From Isoetes taiwanensis (Eukaryota > Streptophyta > Lycopodiopsida > Isoetales > Isoetaceae), in the NCBI GenBank assembly GCA_021234155.1, contig JAJEKV010000004.1, positions 15,069,839 to 15,133,838 of the forward strand: a stretch of DNA of 64,000 bases, given 5' to 3'. A program made the translations under genes and the position numbers. The notes under the pieces are model-generated. The model searched no databases. It worked only from the letters and a program-made list of their open reading frames with translations, and had not been told where the DNA came from. The first letter of the stretch is position 1; each line of letters starts with the position of its first letter. This document shows, piece by piece, positions 37,923 through 50,743 of this stretch.

Positions 37923-39809
37923 AACAGGTTGGAGACGGTTGCAACACAAAGAAGCTAGTTCTGCACTTGTGAAGCCTCATATACCATTTAGGGAGATGTC
38001 GAAAGTACTCTCACAACACCGGCTCAAAATACTAAGAGCTAGAGCGTAGTCTCCTTTTATTGCATTGGTGGCCTAACTTGCTATGGCACCACTCAGACTC
38101 TTTTCTTTGTAACGGATGCAATAGAGTTAATATCTTGAAGTGCCCCTATAATTAAGGGCATAATTGGTTGCCAATAATACAATGGCACCATGACTACTAA
38201 AGTCGTGTATTTGGCTTTTAAGGCCTTGTGACGGATTTTACCTATGGTCCTATGTGGATTTAGGTAAATGTGGCCACATTGTGTAAAGGCCACAAAAAAA
38301 AAAATATATATTTGTGGTAGATATAAGCAATATGCGTATGCTACTTGGAAGCCACATATTGCTTTTTAAAGATGTTGGTCCAAAAAAGACCTTCGAAAAA
38401 TAGTTAACAATGGGAAGTATTGCAAGAAATACCAAACCTTGTACCTTAGGGTCTTGAAAATTGTTTTAGCAAGTATTTCTAAAGCAAACATCATTTGACT
38501 AATTGTTGTACCCAAAATATATGCACATGGGTTTTTGATTTTAAACACGAGTGCAACTATAGCTTTTTGTGGGGATATTTTGCAAACAATTGTTGGGGCC
38601 GATTAAACCTTATACAAAGTTGTTCGTGGATCCTATGCACAATCCGGCAAGGATTTGAAATGGCGACAATTTAATTGTGGAAAAACAATATTGGCAATTG
38701 TGGCAACCTAGTATACTTGAGATGCAATTAGATTGCATTAGAAAATCCTATATAAGGTGACATTTGTGTGGGAAAACTTGCAGCCTATGCTATATTTTAC
38801 CCCCGGTTTACATTTTTGTTAAAATGATATTATCAAATCCATTTGCATCCGGGCTTTGCCCATCACACTTTGGTGCCACACATTTACATATTTGGCTTGA
38901 TTTGCAAGGTAACCTTAGGGCAAATGATATTTTGGCTTAGGGCATCTTCGAATTTTGCACGAGCTAAAGTGGTCGCTTGAATGGTAGCGACCACGTAAAA
39001 TACATGCTGCTCCGGTCTCACAGATGGATCTCGCATAAAAAAAACGCGATGTTGATGCTTGAGTTGAGCGCAAAAACCTATCTGATCCATGTAACAACCG
39101 AATCTAGTCGGACTTTATCGATGCGATTTAGGTGTGCTACGAGGCCTTTCTCGGCCCGCAAAAAATACTATGAAGTCAGGGCTTAGTCATTTCGGCATGA
39201 TAATAGTTTCATGGTTAGGCATAGAACCTGATTTGGCATGCCTTTATCTCGCGATACATCTTCTACTCAATTGCATGGCAGTCGAGCTACTATGGCCGAT
39301 TTGGCTTGTACAAAGCCTTAAAGGCATTTCGGATACGCCATATTGCGGATTTTTGGGAACAACCCTCTTATGAGCTTGGTGGGCTAAGCTCGCTTCATGA
39401 TCCGACTTCAGCAAAAGATGTAAGATATACATTTTATTGAAGGTCCAATCGGCCGATTTGCTCTTAGGAGCAAGCTTATTACCATCGATTTGCCTCGGTT
39501 GGAGCTTTGATGTAATATTTTTACTCCGCATAAATAGCTAAAGGGTAATTCATGATCAAGTACTACCATACTATAACGGCTTGAGATGGTGACTCTATTA
39601 TGATTATTCTGATACAAACTCCGTGTCTTTACATACGGACCGCATAAAATATGATGTCGCTTCATGGTTTCTTCCGATCATTGCTAATATAGACCTTTGG
39701 ATTGAAATGGCATGGACGTAGTCTGGTGAAACAATTTAGCCAATACTATCCGAGAAAACAAGTTGCTTATTTGAAAGGAGCAATCATAATCAGGTTGGAC
39801 TTTATTTAG
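37923..39809. other. Unrecognised region between the two retroelements
   Basis: No conserved protein or RNA gene is seen. Short frames at 38977-39186, 39134-39373 and 39244-39531 are unfamiliar and overlap one another on both strands. Confidence 0.45.
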
Positions 39810-40231
39810 TGTTTGGGGTCTGGGTTCGAACTCCCTGAAGACGGCCCCCTCCGGAGGACCCGTGGATCTAACAGGAGAGTCCCGGGGACTATGTCACGCG
39901 GATTTGGTTGAAAAAGAGAAGAAAAAGAAGAAAAAAATGTAACAAATGAGAGAAAGATGATAAGCTTCCTTGATATCAATGATGAAAAATACATGAGCTC
40001 TACATAGAGAAAAACCGAAAGGAGACAAGACTCAAAACTCATCTAAAACTTATGAGCTAACTCTCTACTCATATATATAGTACAATGGCCTTGGGCCCAA
40101 TATAGACACTCCGACTGATCTCGGCGCCGACACGGAAGGAGGCCCCGATTTGCAGGAATGTTTAAGGGTGCCTCTTGAAGTGCCTAGAATCACGCCGGAC
40201 GCTGACGCAAGTGACGGGGCCGCCCTTGTCC
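39810..40231 (-). repeat. 3' LTR of the Ty3/gypsy element
   Basis: It begins TGTTTGGGGTCTGGGTTCGA on the plus strand and shares with the right LTR 'gaggacccgtggatctaa', 'gatgataagcttccttgata', 'ggagacaagactcaaaactc' and 'atatatagtacaatggcc'. The outer part 'gggttcgaactcc' resembles a tRNA T-arm/B-box, which is probably coincidental. Confidence 0.88.
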
Positions 40232-43200
40232 GAAAGCGCCTCTTGTTGACAGCCACAGGCTTTGACTGCGTGGTCTGCCGCTTGGTCTTCTGAGCCTTGA
40301 TGTCTGACCCGTGGGCGACTGGGGATCCTTGAGCTTGACCCGGGTCTGTCGAGGATGCATGAATAGTCCCAGACCAGGAGGCACAGACTAACACTCCCCC
40401 ACCAAAATCGACACCGAATGAGTGAAGAAAAGGAGGAAGCGCTTCGGTGGGCTTTGTGCCATCGGCTCGAAAGTGATCCTCCACGGGAGTGAGGACGAGC
40501 ACCATTATGGTACCGCTTATGAGATCTTGGCGTGATTGAAGAGCTTGAGGAGGTTTTTGGCCAAAGGCGTGATCAAAGATCAATAAGAAAAGCTGGTTTA
40601 GCCGCACCATGTCTTCAAAAGCGCCGTGGGCGTCAAGAAATGTACCGGGACATTCCATGAGGAGACAGTCAAGGCCAAAGGCACCGGCTACGGCATTCTG
40701 ACCGCAGCGGAAAAATGGGACGCATTTTTTAAGGAGCTTTAGCAAAATGCATTTGAGAGCAAATAAAATCCTCGCTTGAAGATGGACGTATGGATCCGTG
40801 TGAGGTGGGAGGCATTCGCAAGAAGGTGTCGAGACCATGAAGCGATCCGCCGACGCTACAACCACGCCATTAGCAATGTAGATCCACTGGTGGTGTTGTC
40901 CGTGAGTGGCACCTTCTTCCCAATGTGAGCCGGCGAACAAAACGGGATCCCAACGAGATCCGCCGAGATCCGGAGGTGGTGTCCGGCTGCATGACCATCC
41001 ATGACCTTGGTCCAAAAAGGAAGGCGCCAATCAGAAAGTCGGGAACACCGGGGTGGGAGGTACGTTTCCTGCTTATAGGGAGAAGGAACCATGCCCGTGG
41101 GCGTGGGTTGCTGAGCCGTCTCCCCCGAATTGATCGACAAGATCTGGATCAAGAGCCCGACACCAACGATCCCAAAGAGAAGCGAGTCGAGAGTTGACAG
41201 AGGGCTATCCCATCCCGTGGGGACCGTCTTGCTATCCAACGTAGCTTGTAATCCATTGTAAATCAAAGTTTTGTATGAATTTGTGCATAGGAAGATCCTC
41301 GGATGTCCTAGATACTTCCCGATTTGTTGTAGCTTAAAACGCCACAGAGAGATAAATGATTTGCAAGCCTGTGCATGTACCTCCCGATGAAGAGTTTGGG
41401 TCCGAGCAGATCCGCAAGATATGGATTGTTATCCGGCACCCATTGCACAAAGGGGTCACCGAAAAGCCGGGCGTGGCCCATTTCCAAAGTGTTCCCGTGG
41501 TATCACCCGCATAGAAATCATGAAAGATGTAAGCCATGGGCTGAACCACTCAAGGTGAGAAAGTCCGGATCGCACAAAGTATGAGATCAAAGATTTGCAA
41601 GGGTACAAAGACAACCCTTTGTCTTCAATGGAGAGTTCGGCCAAATCAAGAAAATCAGACCGACTGCCAAAGGAATATCCACGTACCATCGGCCGCGGCC
41701 ACTTGAAAGGGAAGAAGTGGCGCCGAAAGCAACCACATAATCATGATAGCGGGAGGAACCGGGAAGTCAGGCAGGCATGCCGCGGAAGAATTGCGGTATG
41801 GGCGCTAAGTTTTGCTTGAGCCTCATCGCCAGATCAATAGCTTTGTCGCACTGGCACCGAGATCACTTGATCCCATTGTCCCTTTCGAAAGTAGCAGCGG
41901 ATCGTCCGCCAGCACCCGTTCGAAAGGATTGACCCGGGAGGAAGATTTCCACGGTGTATTGAGGGACGAAGCACTTAATCTCCGCGTCATCCAAAGATCT
42001 TCTCGCTTCGCACCTCCGTAGCCGATCTTGAAGAGAGGTGAGTTTGAAGGTCTGCAATGTAGAAAAGTGAGCCACAAGGAGGCGCATTTTGAGCGTCCCG
42101 CTGAAAGATTTTTGAACTTGAGTGCTGAAATTTTCACGGTTAGTACAAGGCATTGAGTTTAGCAATATCTACGCCCTGGTACTCTCGTGGAGAGCGGCTT
42201 TGGACTTGTTGTGCTCCAATAAAGTCCAATTTCGACCGAGCCGAGCCTCGCTGATCTCATGAGTTGGCTGACTTGAGCTTGTGTACTTTTGAGATCCGTA
42301 TGAGCCCTGTAAGAGAGCTTCATGCCTTGTCTTGAAGTTTGGCCTCCAAAGTTGCAAATTGCGCTTGGGTCGCCTTGAAGGTCCCCGTGTACCGCATCGA
42401 GAGGCCTCTAGTGCCCGCTGAACCCCGGGCCATAAGAGCCGCCTTGGGATTTTTTGTAACTTGAGAGAAGCAGCCTTTTGAGCATCCTGCCGATAATCGG
42501 GACAACAACCGACGAGGGTGTTGTGGTGGTGGAGTCTTTGTTGCCCTCGGTTTGGGATGTTTGGGAAAAAATGATGTAAAGTGGATGGTGTAGCGGAGGA
42601 GGGAGACAAAGTGACATGGGTGTGGATCGCGGAACATGACCAAGGGAAGACGGGCGGAAGTGCCAACTTGGTGAGTGGGATTGGAAGGAGCAACAGTGGA
42701 ATTATGAGAGAATTTGGTGGTGTGGGAGGGAAGTAATGACGGATGAGGGCTTGAAAGTGGCCTCCCACAGAAATCCCGAAAATGAAAGTGGTACCCAAGG
42801 CGTCCATTTCTTGGAGAAGACGATAGAACATCATTTGGGGGCCAATCTATGTGGTGTTTGGAGTGTATAGCAAAGAGGACCAGGTTATAGAAAGGCTTTA
42901 TTGATATGGGTGTTCTTGATAGAATACCTGGGAATTTTCGCCACAGAAATTTAACAAAGGTTTCGTGGAGGCTTGTCGATATTGGTCGACGATGGACATT
43001 GGCATGATAAGCAGTGCACCAAACTCTCGGTGACATCGATCCCGTGATAGCAGACCATGATACACAAAGGGGTGTGCAGGGAATATGAAATACCTCGGAA
43101 ATCAAATGTTGCGTCCAACGAAATAGTGGTGCCATCGACCACAAGGGTGTAACCTTGGCGGGTCATTAACAATATTGGCGATGAACGCCTTAACCGGTCG

Positions 43201-44440
43201 ATTTGGAGCCGGAAGTTCCATTTGAGAGAATTCGTGAAGTTGGTGTCGATTCAATGACTTCTTTACTAACAACAAGGGCTTCACGGAAGTGGGCGCCAAG
43301 AAGGATACAGATGCAAAAGGGGGCCGGATCCTTGGGAGCGAGAGGCTTGAAGTGTAGAAAATTTTGGGGCAGCCATGGAAATGATGTCGTAAACGAAGAG
43401 GGATGCCAAAGGCGAAGACGAAAAGCGAAAAACGAGGAGGACAAAGGCAGAGGAACTAAAAGGTGTGTTTTTAGGGCTTACAAACCTGAGGCTTAAGAGG
43501 TATGAAGAGGGCTTAAACCGAACCGCTTGATGGTGCGAGTGTCAAAAGATGCCAAGAAGGGTATTGAGAGGCAAAATTTGGCTAAGTCCCAAAACGTAAG
43601 GGAGAAGCAATGAACGCAAAGAGGATGAGACGCGGAAAGAAAGATCTATGTGACGATGGCAAAAGGACACCCATTAATGTTCGGACGTGAAAAGAAGGAA
43701 GGGCATTCACGCCGCAACCGGGCGGGATATCATTTAAAAGGAATGTGTCAGAAGGTACCATGGCTAGATATGCGGCGGAGAAAAGATTCTCATTTTAGAA
43801 ACAAATTTGCATTGCAAAACACGCGTTGGCGATTTGTGTGATTGGTCCACGCCGACAAGGAGTTCCTCCAGTGGGCTATATAAAGACTAACCGAGGAACG
43901 AAGGCATCCGATGGCGCCAAGATGGCTGCCGCTTGAACGAAGATTGCACAATGCCCACTAACCGTCAGAGTGGATCACTTGCAAGATGAATTGTTCGGAT
44001 CTCTGGCGCGCCACAACCGTGGCATTCGCATGGGATTCGGTTGGTGTGCCGGATGGCTGAACATCCCGACCCAAGACCAACGGGATGGAGGTGGTTCTGC
44101 ACCTTCGCTGGGATCCGGAGCAGAACCTCTACCATCTCCTCCGCATCACCTCACCCGGAACCCGAGTAGGGGTTTTTCCTCTTAGGACTTAGTAGATAGG
44201 GCTCTGAGCCCGTTTTGTATATAGGGCAGCTGCCCATAGCGAAATAGGCTGGGCCGCGCCCATTTTGTAAAAAATCTCCACTATAATATAATATATCGCC
44301 TTTCTAGTCACTTTCTGTGGTGTTTGCGTCTTGAACTGTCTCTGTGGGTTGATGTTCACTTTCTGTGTGATGAAATGCTTTGAGACGAAAACCATTAACC
44401 AATGTAGGTAATGGAGTGCCATCTAACTCGCTTAGTTGGA
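40232..44440 (-). other. Long post-integrase region of the Ty3/gypsy element, several minus-strand frames
   Basis: Medium minus-strand frames lie at 40065-41030 (321 codons, running into the 3' LTR), 40856-41266, 42169-42834 and 42320-43144 (274 codons). None matches a family I know. The frame at 40856-41266 has one likely membrane segment (LLFGIVGVGLLIQILSI). An extra ORF after integrase, sometimes envelope-like, is known in some plant Ty3/gypsy lineages, but I cannot assign one. Overlapping frames on both strands caution that some are chance. Confidence 0.45.
43876..43885 (+). promoter_or_regulatory. Candidate TATA box (CTATATAAAG), plus strand
   Basis: 'gggctatataaagac' is a strong TATA-box match. 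'gattggtcc', an inverted CCAAT-like motif, lies about 35 bp upstream, and a GC-richer segment with 'ccgaggaacgaaggcatccg' lies downstream. It points opposite to the surrounding Ty3/gypsy element, so it may belong to a nested insertion or to an antisense transcript. It is supported only by motif and spacing. Confidence 0.3.
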
Positions 44441-44450
44441 AAACGCTGGT

Positions 44451-45530
44451 CTAACCACTGAACAATTTGATAAGGGCCAAGCCAACAAACTTGAGTTTAC
44501 CCAAAAATTTTTGTACTGAATCATAAAGAAGAACCAAATCTCCTTCTTTGAATGTTTTGGTCTTCAACCGCTTTGTCATGTAAAGATTTTTGCAACAAGC
44601 TGTCCATGAAGAACACCTAATATAAGCATCCCTTCGAAGTTCATCCAATCCGTTTCTAATTGATAGACCCGCTCTTTGAGTGCAAGGCGAGGATTATGAG
44701 CAAGAGCCGCTTGAAAACGAAGTGTTTGGAAGGATGTATTCAAACGGCATGAGAGCTTCCACTCATAAACCAATTTAAAAGGAGTGTGACCGTGAGCAAT
44801 CTTGAAACAAGTATTGTAGGCCCAAAGAACAAAGAGGGAAGTTTTGTCCGCTAACTGCGTATGGGAAGCATCACAAATTTTCTTGAGAATAGTGACCGTA
44901 GTTTTGTTGGTGCTTTCACAACCCATTGCCTTGAGGATAGTAAGGTGTGCTCTTGTGATGATGTATCGGAGATAATCCGCCAGCTCCTTGATAGTATGAT
45001 TGATGAAATGAACACCTCTGGCCACCAGCTCGTAGAGGCAGCGAATCGGCGGATAATTTGTTGATAGAGGACTCCTAGCGTACTTGCAAAGCCAGTTGTT
45101 GTCCAGAAGTGCACGCTTCCTTCATTTGGTGGCGTAGTCAGCCGAGAACCGAGAATGTATCGCACGCAGTGTGCCGCCAGAGGATCTATAGGTCCCACAA
45201 AGTCCATTCCCCATTTGCCCGGGAAGTGGCGCGTGGCGACCGGCGCCAAGGGGAAGAGCGCCGCCACGTCAGTGGGCCCCACCACCGGGCAAGCGTCCAC
45301 ACGTCTGGCGGCGTAGGCGAGCATCTTTGAAGAGCATGGGCCAATAATACCCGGCATGAAGGATTTTATGCGTCGCGGTGTCACCATGAAAATGACCACC
45401 ACCGAGCCCCTTGATGAGCTTCTCGAACAATGTCCGAACTTCATGAGGTAGAACACAAACCGGGCGATGGTGTCCTTTACCTTTTTTGTAGAGATGTCCC
45501 AAGAACCATGGTGTAGTCACTTTAACCTCT
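44451..45530 (-). pseudogene. Ty3/gypsy integrase remains
   Basis: The N-terminal zinc-binding part lies in frame 45520-45269: LPHEVRTLFEKLIKGLGGGH, FHGDTATHKILHAGYYWP (HHCC type). In a shifted frame (45456-44851) the catalytic core starts HFPGKWGMDFVGPIDPL near 45220. A third frame (45025-44576) carries the later core with LFVLWAYNTCFKIAHGHTPF. The C-terminal part (44648-44451) has FKEGDLVLLYDS and GKLKFVG, like a GPY/F-type domain. The enzyme would insert element DNA into the genome. At least two frameshifts make it non-functional as read. Confidence 0.82.
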
Positions 45531-45714
45531 CTGGAAAATTGATGGCACGGGATTGTCGCTAAGGTGAGAGATGCCTCGCCTTCTCGTGGAAGAGCACCCC
45601 GTGAGGAGGTACCAAAATCATGGAACCAATGTGGTGTTGCCGACTAAAAAGAGTTGAGCATCGAAAGGCGCCGAGACCCTGGGGCTAAGTGGATCATCCG
45701 TGTGGATGCGTGAA

Positions 45715-46110
45715 AGATAATCCGAATAAATATGAGATTTGCCACCTTATGAACGATTTCAAAAGGAGCAAATTCTTGGAGAAGAAGGACCTTAACGAAA
45801 GCAATGCGCCCATTAGGGCGTGGACTTGTTGATCAAATAGAGAAGTGCTTGGTGGTCCACAAAGAACTTGATTTGATCAGCCTAAAGGTAATGACTTGGG
45901 GGCGTTGGACACGTAAAATGAGACCCAAAGCTTCACGCCCGCGGCGTAATAGCTGGGCGCCGCCAGCCAGGCGAGTTTTCGGCCCGGCGAGCATTTGGTT
46001 TGTCAAGCAGCGATCATATTCTTGAGAAAGAACAGCTCCAATAGCTTAACGCCGAGACATCGACATGAACGTGAAGGGCTTGTCCCATTGAGGAGGAACA
46101 AGAACCGTGC
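45715..46110 (-). pseudogene. Ty3/gypsy RNase H remains
   Basis: On the minus strand near 45880-45830 the peptide KFFVDHQALLYLINK is readable, matching the 'DH..L.YL' block of Ty3-type RNase H (usually followed by GRIARW, here broken by stops). Downstream, 'GKSHIYSDYLSRI' (about 45740-45700) matches the end of this domain (…H..AD.LSR). The enzyme removes the RNA strand during reverse transcription. Confidence 0.7.
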
Positions 46111-46399
46111 TCGAGGTAAGCAAAAGCTTCACCTGTTGGAAAGCTTCCCTTGGGAATTCCAAGCCCGGTGGATTCGCCACCCGTGAGTTTATGAATGGGA
46201 TCTCGCAATGGCTGCCCCGTGGTATGAAGGTGGAGTAATAATTGACCTTTCCGGAAAGAGCGTGGTCTCCTTGATATTGGCCGGTGCTTGAGCCTTGAGC
46301 ACACGAACTGATTTTGGCGGGTGATCAGTGGTGATTCCTCGCTTTGCCGACAACATGGCCTAAAGAACACCGTATGACGAAAAGGTGCATTTCGAGATT

Positions 46400-46950
46400 G
46401 AGACTAATGCCTACCTCATCACATTTCGAAGACGAAGTTCCAATTTATCCAAATGGTCACCATGGAACTGTGAGGGCGAGAAGTCATCTTGAAAAATTTG
46501 CAAGAAGGATTTTCCTTCATGAAATCATGAAAAATCGAGAGCATGATGCGTTGAAACGTTGAAGGAGAGTTGATAATCCAAAAAGGAACCACCTTCAGGC
46601 GAACGTGATACCCCACTCGGTGGTGAAAGTGGTCTTGAGTTGACGTGAGTCCTTGATGGAGATCCGACAGGTGTTTAAAAACCATCCATAAAGGAGTACA
46701 TTCATGTCTCAAACCACTTTCCGAACTTGGTCCGGTGAAGGAAGTGAAATGATCACGCCCGCGGGCCCCATTGAGTTCCGGCGAAATCCACACAGACGCG
46801 ATCTAACATTGTGCTTAAGGGCAATGACGCATGGGGCTCACCCATCTGCACTGCCACCTCAGATCAAACCCGCAGCTAGCGAGTTTGTCAATTTCCTCAC
46901 TTCTTGACGCCATCACTTTGAATAGGGCTGAGCCTCGCATCGCCGCTGCT
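46400..46950 (-). pseudogene. Ty3/gypsy reverse transcriptase remains
   Basis: Frame 46793-46419 contains GYHVR, then VVPFWIINSPSTFQRIM and IFHDFMKE, corresponding to the RT blocks 'GYHQIR', 'PFGL.NAP.TFQ..M' and 'IF.D'. In the neighbouring frame FQDDFS at about 46485-46470 replaces the catalytic YLDD block, followed by HLDKLELRL. Further 5' (about 46900) VRKLTNSLAAGLI fits the entry to the RT domain. At least three frames are needed and there are stops between, so it is inactive. Confidence 0.78.
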
Positions 46951-48522
46951 ACACCTGGGTCGCGGCATCAGGATTTTGGTAGGAATGGTGAGTTCCCAAG
47001 CTTTTGCTGATTCCCAAGATCTTTGTAACTCCAAAGCTAAAATGTGTTTGAATCTTTTTGAACAAATTTTGACGCCCCTCGTTTTATAAGGAGCCTAAGA
47101 TTGGTGTTAATGCTACAAAGCTTGATTAAGCTGCTAACGCCCACAATCTCACTTCGTGAGTCCTCAATATGGGGTATTATCAAGATTCCCTGACAATGTG
47201 TGCAGAGGCTGGAGACACCCGACGCGTGCACTTTATGTGCGGTGAAAAGAGAGATTGCTCGGCCACCCAGCAAGGGTTGTCATGACAAAGGTGTACATCA
47301 ACAGGAGCTGCGGAGTGTCGATCCGAAAAGCATCAAACGCTGCTGATCTGACAAAAGGAGCCGTGTAGGGTCAAGCAAGGCAAGCCTACCGTCCCGATCA
47401 AGAGTCATTTCTCCCCAAGGATCACAAAGATAATTCGGGGTAGGATGACGTGAGGCATCCTCAGGGAGCCCCGAATCTCTGATAAATATTCCGAAAGCTT
47501 CTTCCGTGACCGGTTCTCCGAGAGGGTTCCGCGATTGTCAACGTAAATGATCCCCGCCGGCCGCAAGTCCATGCGGTATCAGATGACCATCATCGCTGAT
47601 AATTAACTCTGGTCCGCAACCAAGAGTTTTATACTTTGCCCCGGGCGCGAGAAAAGGTCCGCCTTACCAGCGATTTCATAGTCACCCGGATCTTCGCCAA
47701 ATTTCCAAACTCCAAATTCCATGGAGCTTATATCACAAATGTTGATGTGAAGAATAGGTGTGACACCTTGAGGTTCCCATGGATATGCCATTAGCCAATT
47801 TGATGTCATATGGGGTACCTAAGAGTTGTGTGTGATGCTCCATTTGTTTTGCGGAGTTTATCCAGATGAGATCGACCGCGCTACCCATCGACATTTGAAA
47901 TTACGGTTGACTTGTCGATTCTTCTGCAAATGCGCTGGACCAGTGTGTAGAGTAGTTGGCCAAACCCCCAACCAAAAAAAATGGGGCTTGGGAGTGGCAA
48001 CCCCGCCCTGAGAGCAGATGTAGTTTTAAAATGGTGCTGGGCTTTAGGTACTTTTGATCTTGGCGCAGCTCCTCTTGGAGTTTAAGAGGTACATGAGAAA
48101 AAGGATCTCGGCCGGGTTCCACCGGTGCTGAGGCGTATGTGGGAAGACATCAACTCTTGAGTAAGTCAACCTCTACTGCAATATTAGGATATGTCCGAGA
48201 TGCGGAGGTTGAGATGTTGAAGGGGTATCTTGTCTCTTTGTTGAGCTCTTAGTGGTGGCATGAACATTTGCCAATGTGCTGCCTTCAGTTGTTCTTGCAT
48301 GAGGGTTCAAAATGCTTTTGCTTAACTTTTGGGCATGACATGTGGCATGAGCTTTCCAAGTCGTGCAAAGTGAACCTTTTTTCGCCCCGCGAGGAATGGT
48401 GTCAATCGCAGCGCGCGTGCTGGCGGCCCTTCAATAATAGTCATGGACGCGGATGCCTCGGTCTCGGCGTGGAAACTAAACCAAATTCCCAATTTGACTC
48501 ACGATCGAGGATTAAGTGCTCC

Positions 48523-49510
48523 TCAAAAATTTCCTCGGCTTGTTGATCCACCAGGCTGATTTGGTCGAGCCGGTTGATACTGGATTGCCGAGGGCGCTTC
48601 TTGGTGGCTTTCAAGAATCAAATGGGTCGCGACCTTGTTTGCCATTAGCGAGCCGGGAAGCGGTAGTTTCCGTGAGGCGGATCGATGTGGTCCGATTTCA
48701 GAAGCCGTGACTGAACTTGTGGAAGTGGGAGGACACGCACGTAGTGGTATGACCCCATTCTTGACAAAGGGGATAACACCGAGCTTGTGGCGACTGCGCG
48801 AGGACGCTGGTTGATCCCCCGCGGGTTGGTCCCGCTGTCGCATAGAGTTGGCGGGTCGCACCGGGCGAGGTGCCGCCGAGCAGTGCGCATTGTTGGCTGG
48901 TGTGGTTTGCACCCCTGATAAAACCATTTTGCTGCGGAATGGTGTGGATGAGCGCCAGCGCACTCTTCCGCGGCATGATTGCACATGTTGCATCGCTGCA
49001 ATGAGGCGGCCATTGGTGGAGTTGCACTCATTGGCCAAATGGCCTTGGTATTTGCAAATATGCACCGTGATTTTGACTCGCCGTGGATTACGGTTGAGGC
49101 CGAATGTTCGCTTGTGGAACTACGATTGTGGAATGAACGGGAGCCTGAAGAGCTATCGAGGAAACATCGACTCGAAAGTGATTGACAGGTCGCATAGCCC
49201 TACCCAAAGTTTTTGGACGCAGGTATTCACCATGAGTCGCATTAGCCGAGGAAGTCCTTGAGAAAAACCGCACTCAAAATCCGCCTTCGTAGGTACTCGC
49301 CAGCCATTTAGCGTAATGTGAAGCTCATCCAAAATCCCTCGCGCATCCGTGGGCTCTTGCTTTCGAAGTTCATTGAGTTGCTTGAGATGAAGTTGATCAT
49401 CATCCGGTGGTCCCCTGCGAATGTGAGACGCAGTGCCGCCGCCTACCCCAATCGCTTCCCGGGCTCCGCCAAACGGCCGCACGCTTGGCTCACATGAGGA
49501 GAGAGCCACG
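48523..49510 (-). pseudogene. Ty3/gypsy gag remains with a zinc-knuckle trace
   Basis: Frame 49509-49153 contains a helical segment (LNELRKQEPTDARGILDELH, GFSQGLPRLMRLMV), as expected of a capsid domain end. Frame 49065-48523 begins with CKYQGHLANEC, which resembles a CCHC knuckle (C..C...GH....C) with its first Cys pair altered, followed by a Pro/Ser/Arg-rich tail. Position next to the 5' LTR supports gag. Frame shifts between the parts make it non-functional. Confidence 0.6.
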
Positions 49511-50340
49511 CCAGCGGTGGTGGAAAAGCATGTGGAATTTCAAATTGAGGTTGCGCTGCGGACCAGGGGACAAAATTTAGAGCCTCAAATTCTTCCATAT
49601 GGCCTCAGCACTTTGGTTCAACTGGGCTTGCCTTTCTCGCGGTTGCCAAAGGTGGATAAGTCAGCTTTCGTGAGTCCTAAGGGTGATGTGAAAGTGTCAA
49701 TGGACTGAATCCAGATAGTGAGGATATTGAGGTTGAGGTGGGATGTGGTATTGAAATCAATTTTGACCTCACGAAGGGGTGGACTCAACAGAAACCAAGT
49801 AGCCGAGCATTGGTTTTGAGATCCTAAGGTTATAAACAATGTGAAGAGCAAAGGGGAAACGTGAGGGAAAAGGATATCTCCCCGGTGGTGCCAAAAGCAG
49901 CGAGCATATGTGTGGATAAATGTAGTTCACACTCGTGGAGATGATGGTTACAAGGAAGAGGCGATGTATTCAAGAATGATGGATGCAGGCATGTTCAGGG
50001 TGTGAAAGTACCTGCTGAGAAGGTTGAGCCCTCGCTAAGGCCCCGATAAAGGGATGAGGGACCGAGGTTGTGAGCAATGTTTGCACGCTTTGGGGCGCAG
50101 GAACTGGGACGAATCTGGATACCTGTGTGTGCTTTAACGCGCCCTAGACCAAGATGGCCTCCCTCATCATAAGGTGATCCATACATGTCGCCATCAGCTT
50201 CCGACATCACCGATGGCCTGTAAAGCTTACATGCCGCTCGAGAAAGCGAGCCTTCCGGGCGGAAATTACTGGCTGTGACATGGCTTACGTAAGAAAGTAG
50301 GATGTAACCGGGACCGCAAGTAGCGGGCTTAGCCAAAGGT

Positions 50341-50743
50341 TTGGGGGTCTGGGTTCGAACTCTAAGACAAACCGTGAGGACCCGTGGATCTAATAGAGAG
50401 TCCGGGACTATGTCACGATTTGGCCGAAAAAGAGAAGAAAAAGAAGAAAACGAACAAATGAGAGAAAGATGATAAGCTTCCTTGATATCACGATGAAAAT
50501 ACATGAGCTCTCGCGAATAGAGAGAAAAACTCAAAGGAGACAAGACTCAAAACTCATCTAAAAACTTATGAGCTAACTCTACCATATATATAGTACAATG
50601 GCCTCGGCCCACATAGACACTCGACCGATCTCTCAGTTTACTCGAAGGAGGCCCGACGCAGGTGAATGTTGGCTGTACCTCTAGTGCCTAGAATCACGTA
50701 CTGGACAGCCGACGTGCCAGCGCGGACGTCAGCTACTTGTCCA
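50341..50743 (-). repeat. 5' LTR of the Ty3/gypsy element
   Basis: Direct repeat of 39810-40231 with several small gaps. Read on the minus strand its outer end begins TGGACAAGTAGCTGACGTCC. A 'tatatatagtacaatggcc' block near 50585 is shared by both LTRs. Confidence 0.87.

Larger units (their letters stand above)
39810..50743 (-). mobile_element. Degraded Ty3/gypsy LTR retrotransposon, ~10.9 kb, minus strand
   Basis: Two direct repeats of about 400-425 bp (39810-40231 and 50341-50743) bound the element. Reading the minus strand from the right LTR, the remains come in the order gag (49.5-48.5 kb), RT (47.0-46.4), RNase H (46.1-45.8) and integrase (45.5-44.45). This RT-RH-IN order is that of Ty3/gypsy (Metaviridae). 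Every domain is split over frames and has stops. The lineage is not resolved. I could not identify a convincing primer-binding site or target-site duplication. About 4.2 kb remain between integrase and the 3' LTR. Confidence 0.88.

Noticed and set aside
39820-39840. tRNA-like T-arm 'gggttcgaactcc' in the LTRs
   Set aside because: No acceptor, D or anticodon arms could be built around it. It lies in both LTRs as part of the element end.
48848-49261. Plus-strand ORF of 137 codons inside the Ty3/gypsy gag region
   Set aside because: It lies opposite the minus-strand gag remains with the zinc-knuckle trace, so it is a shadow frame.
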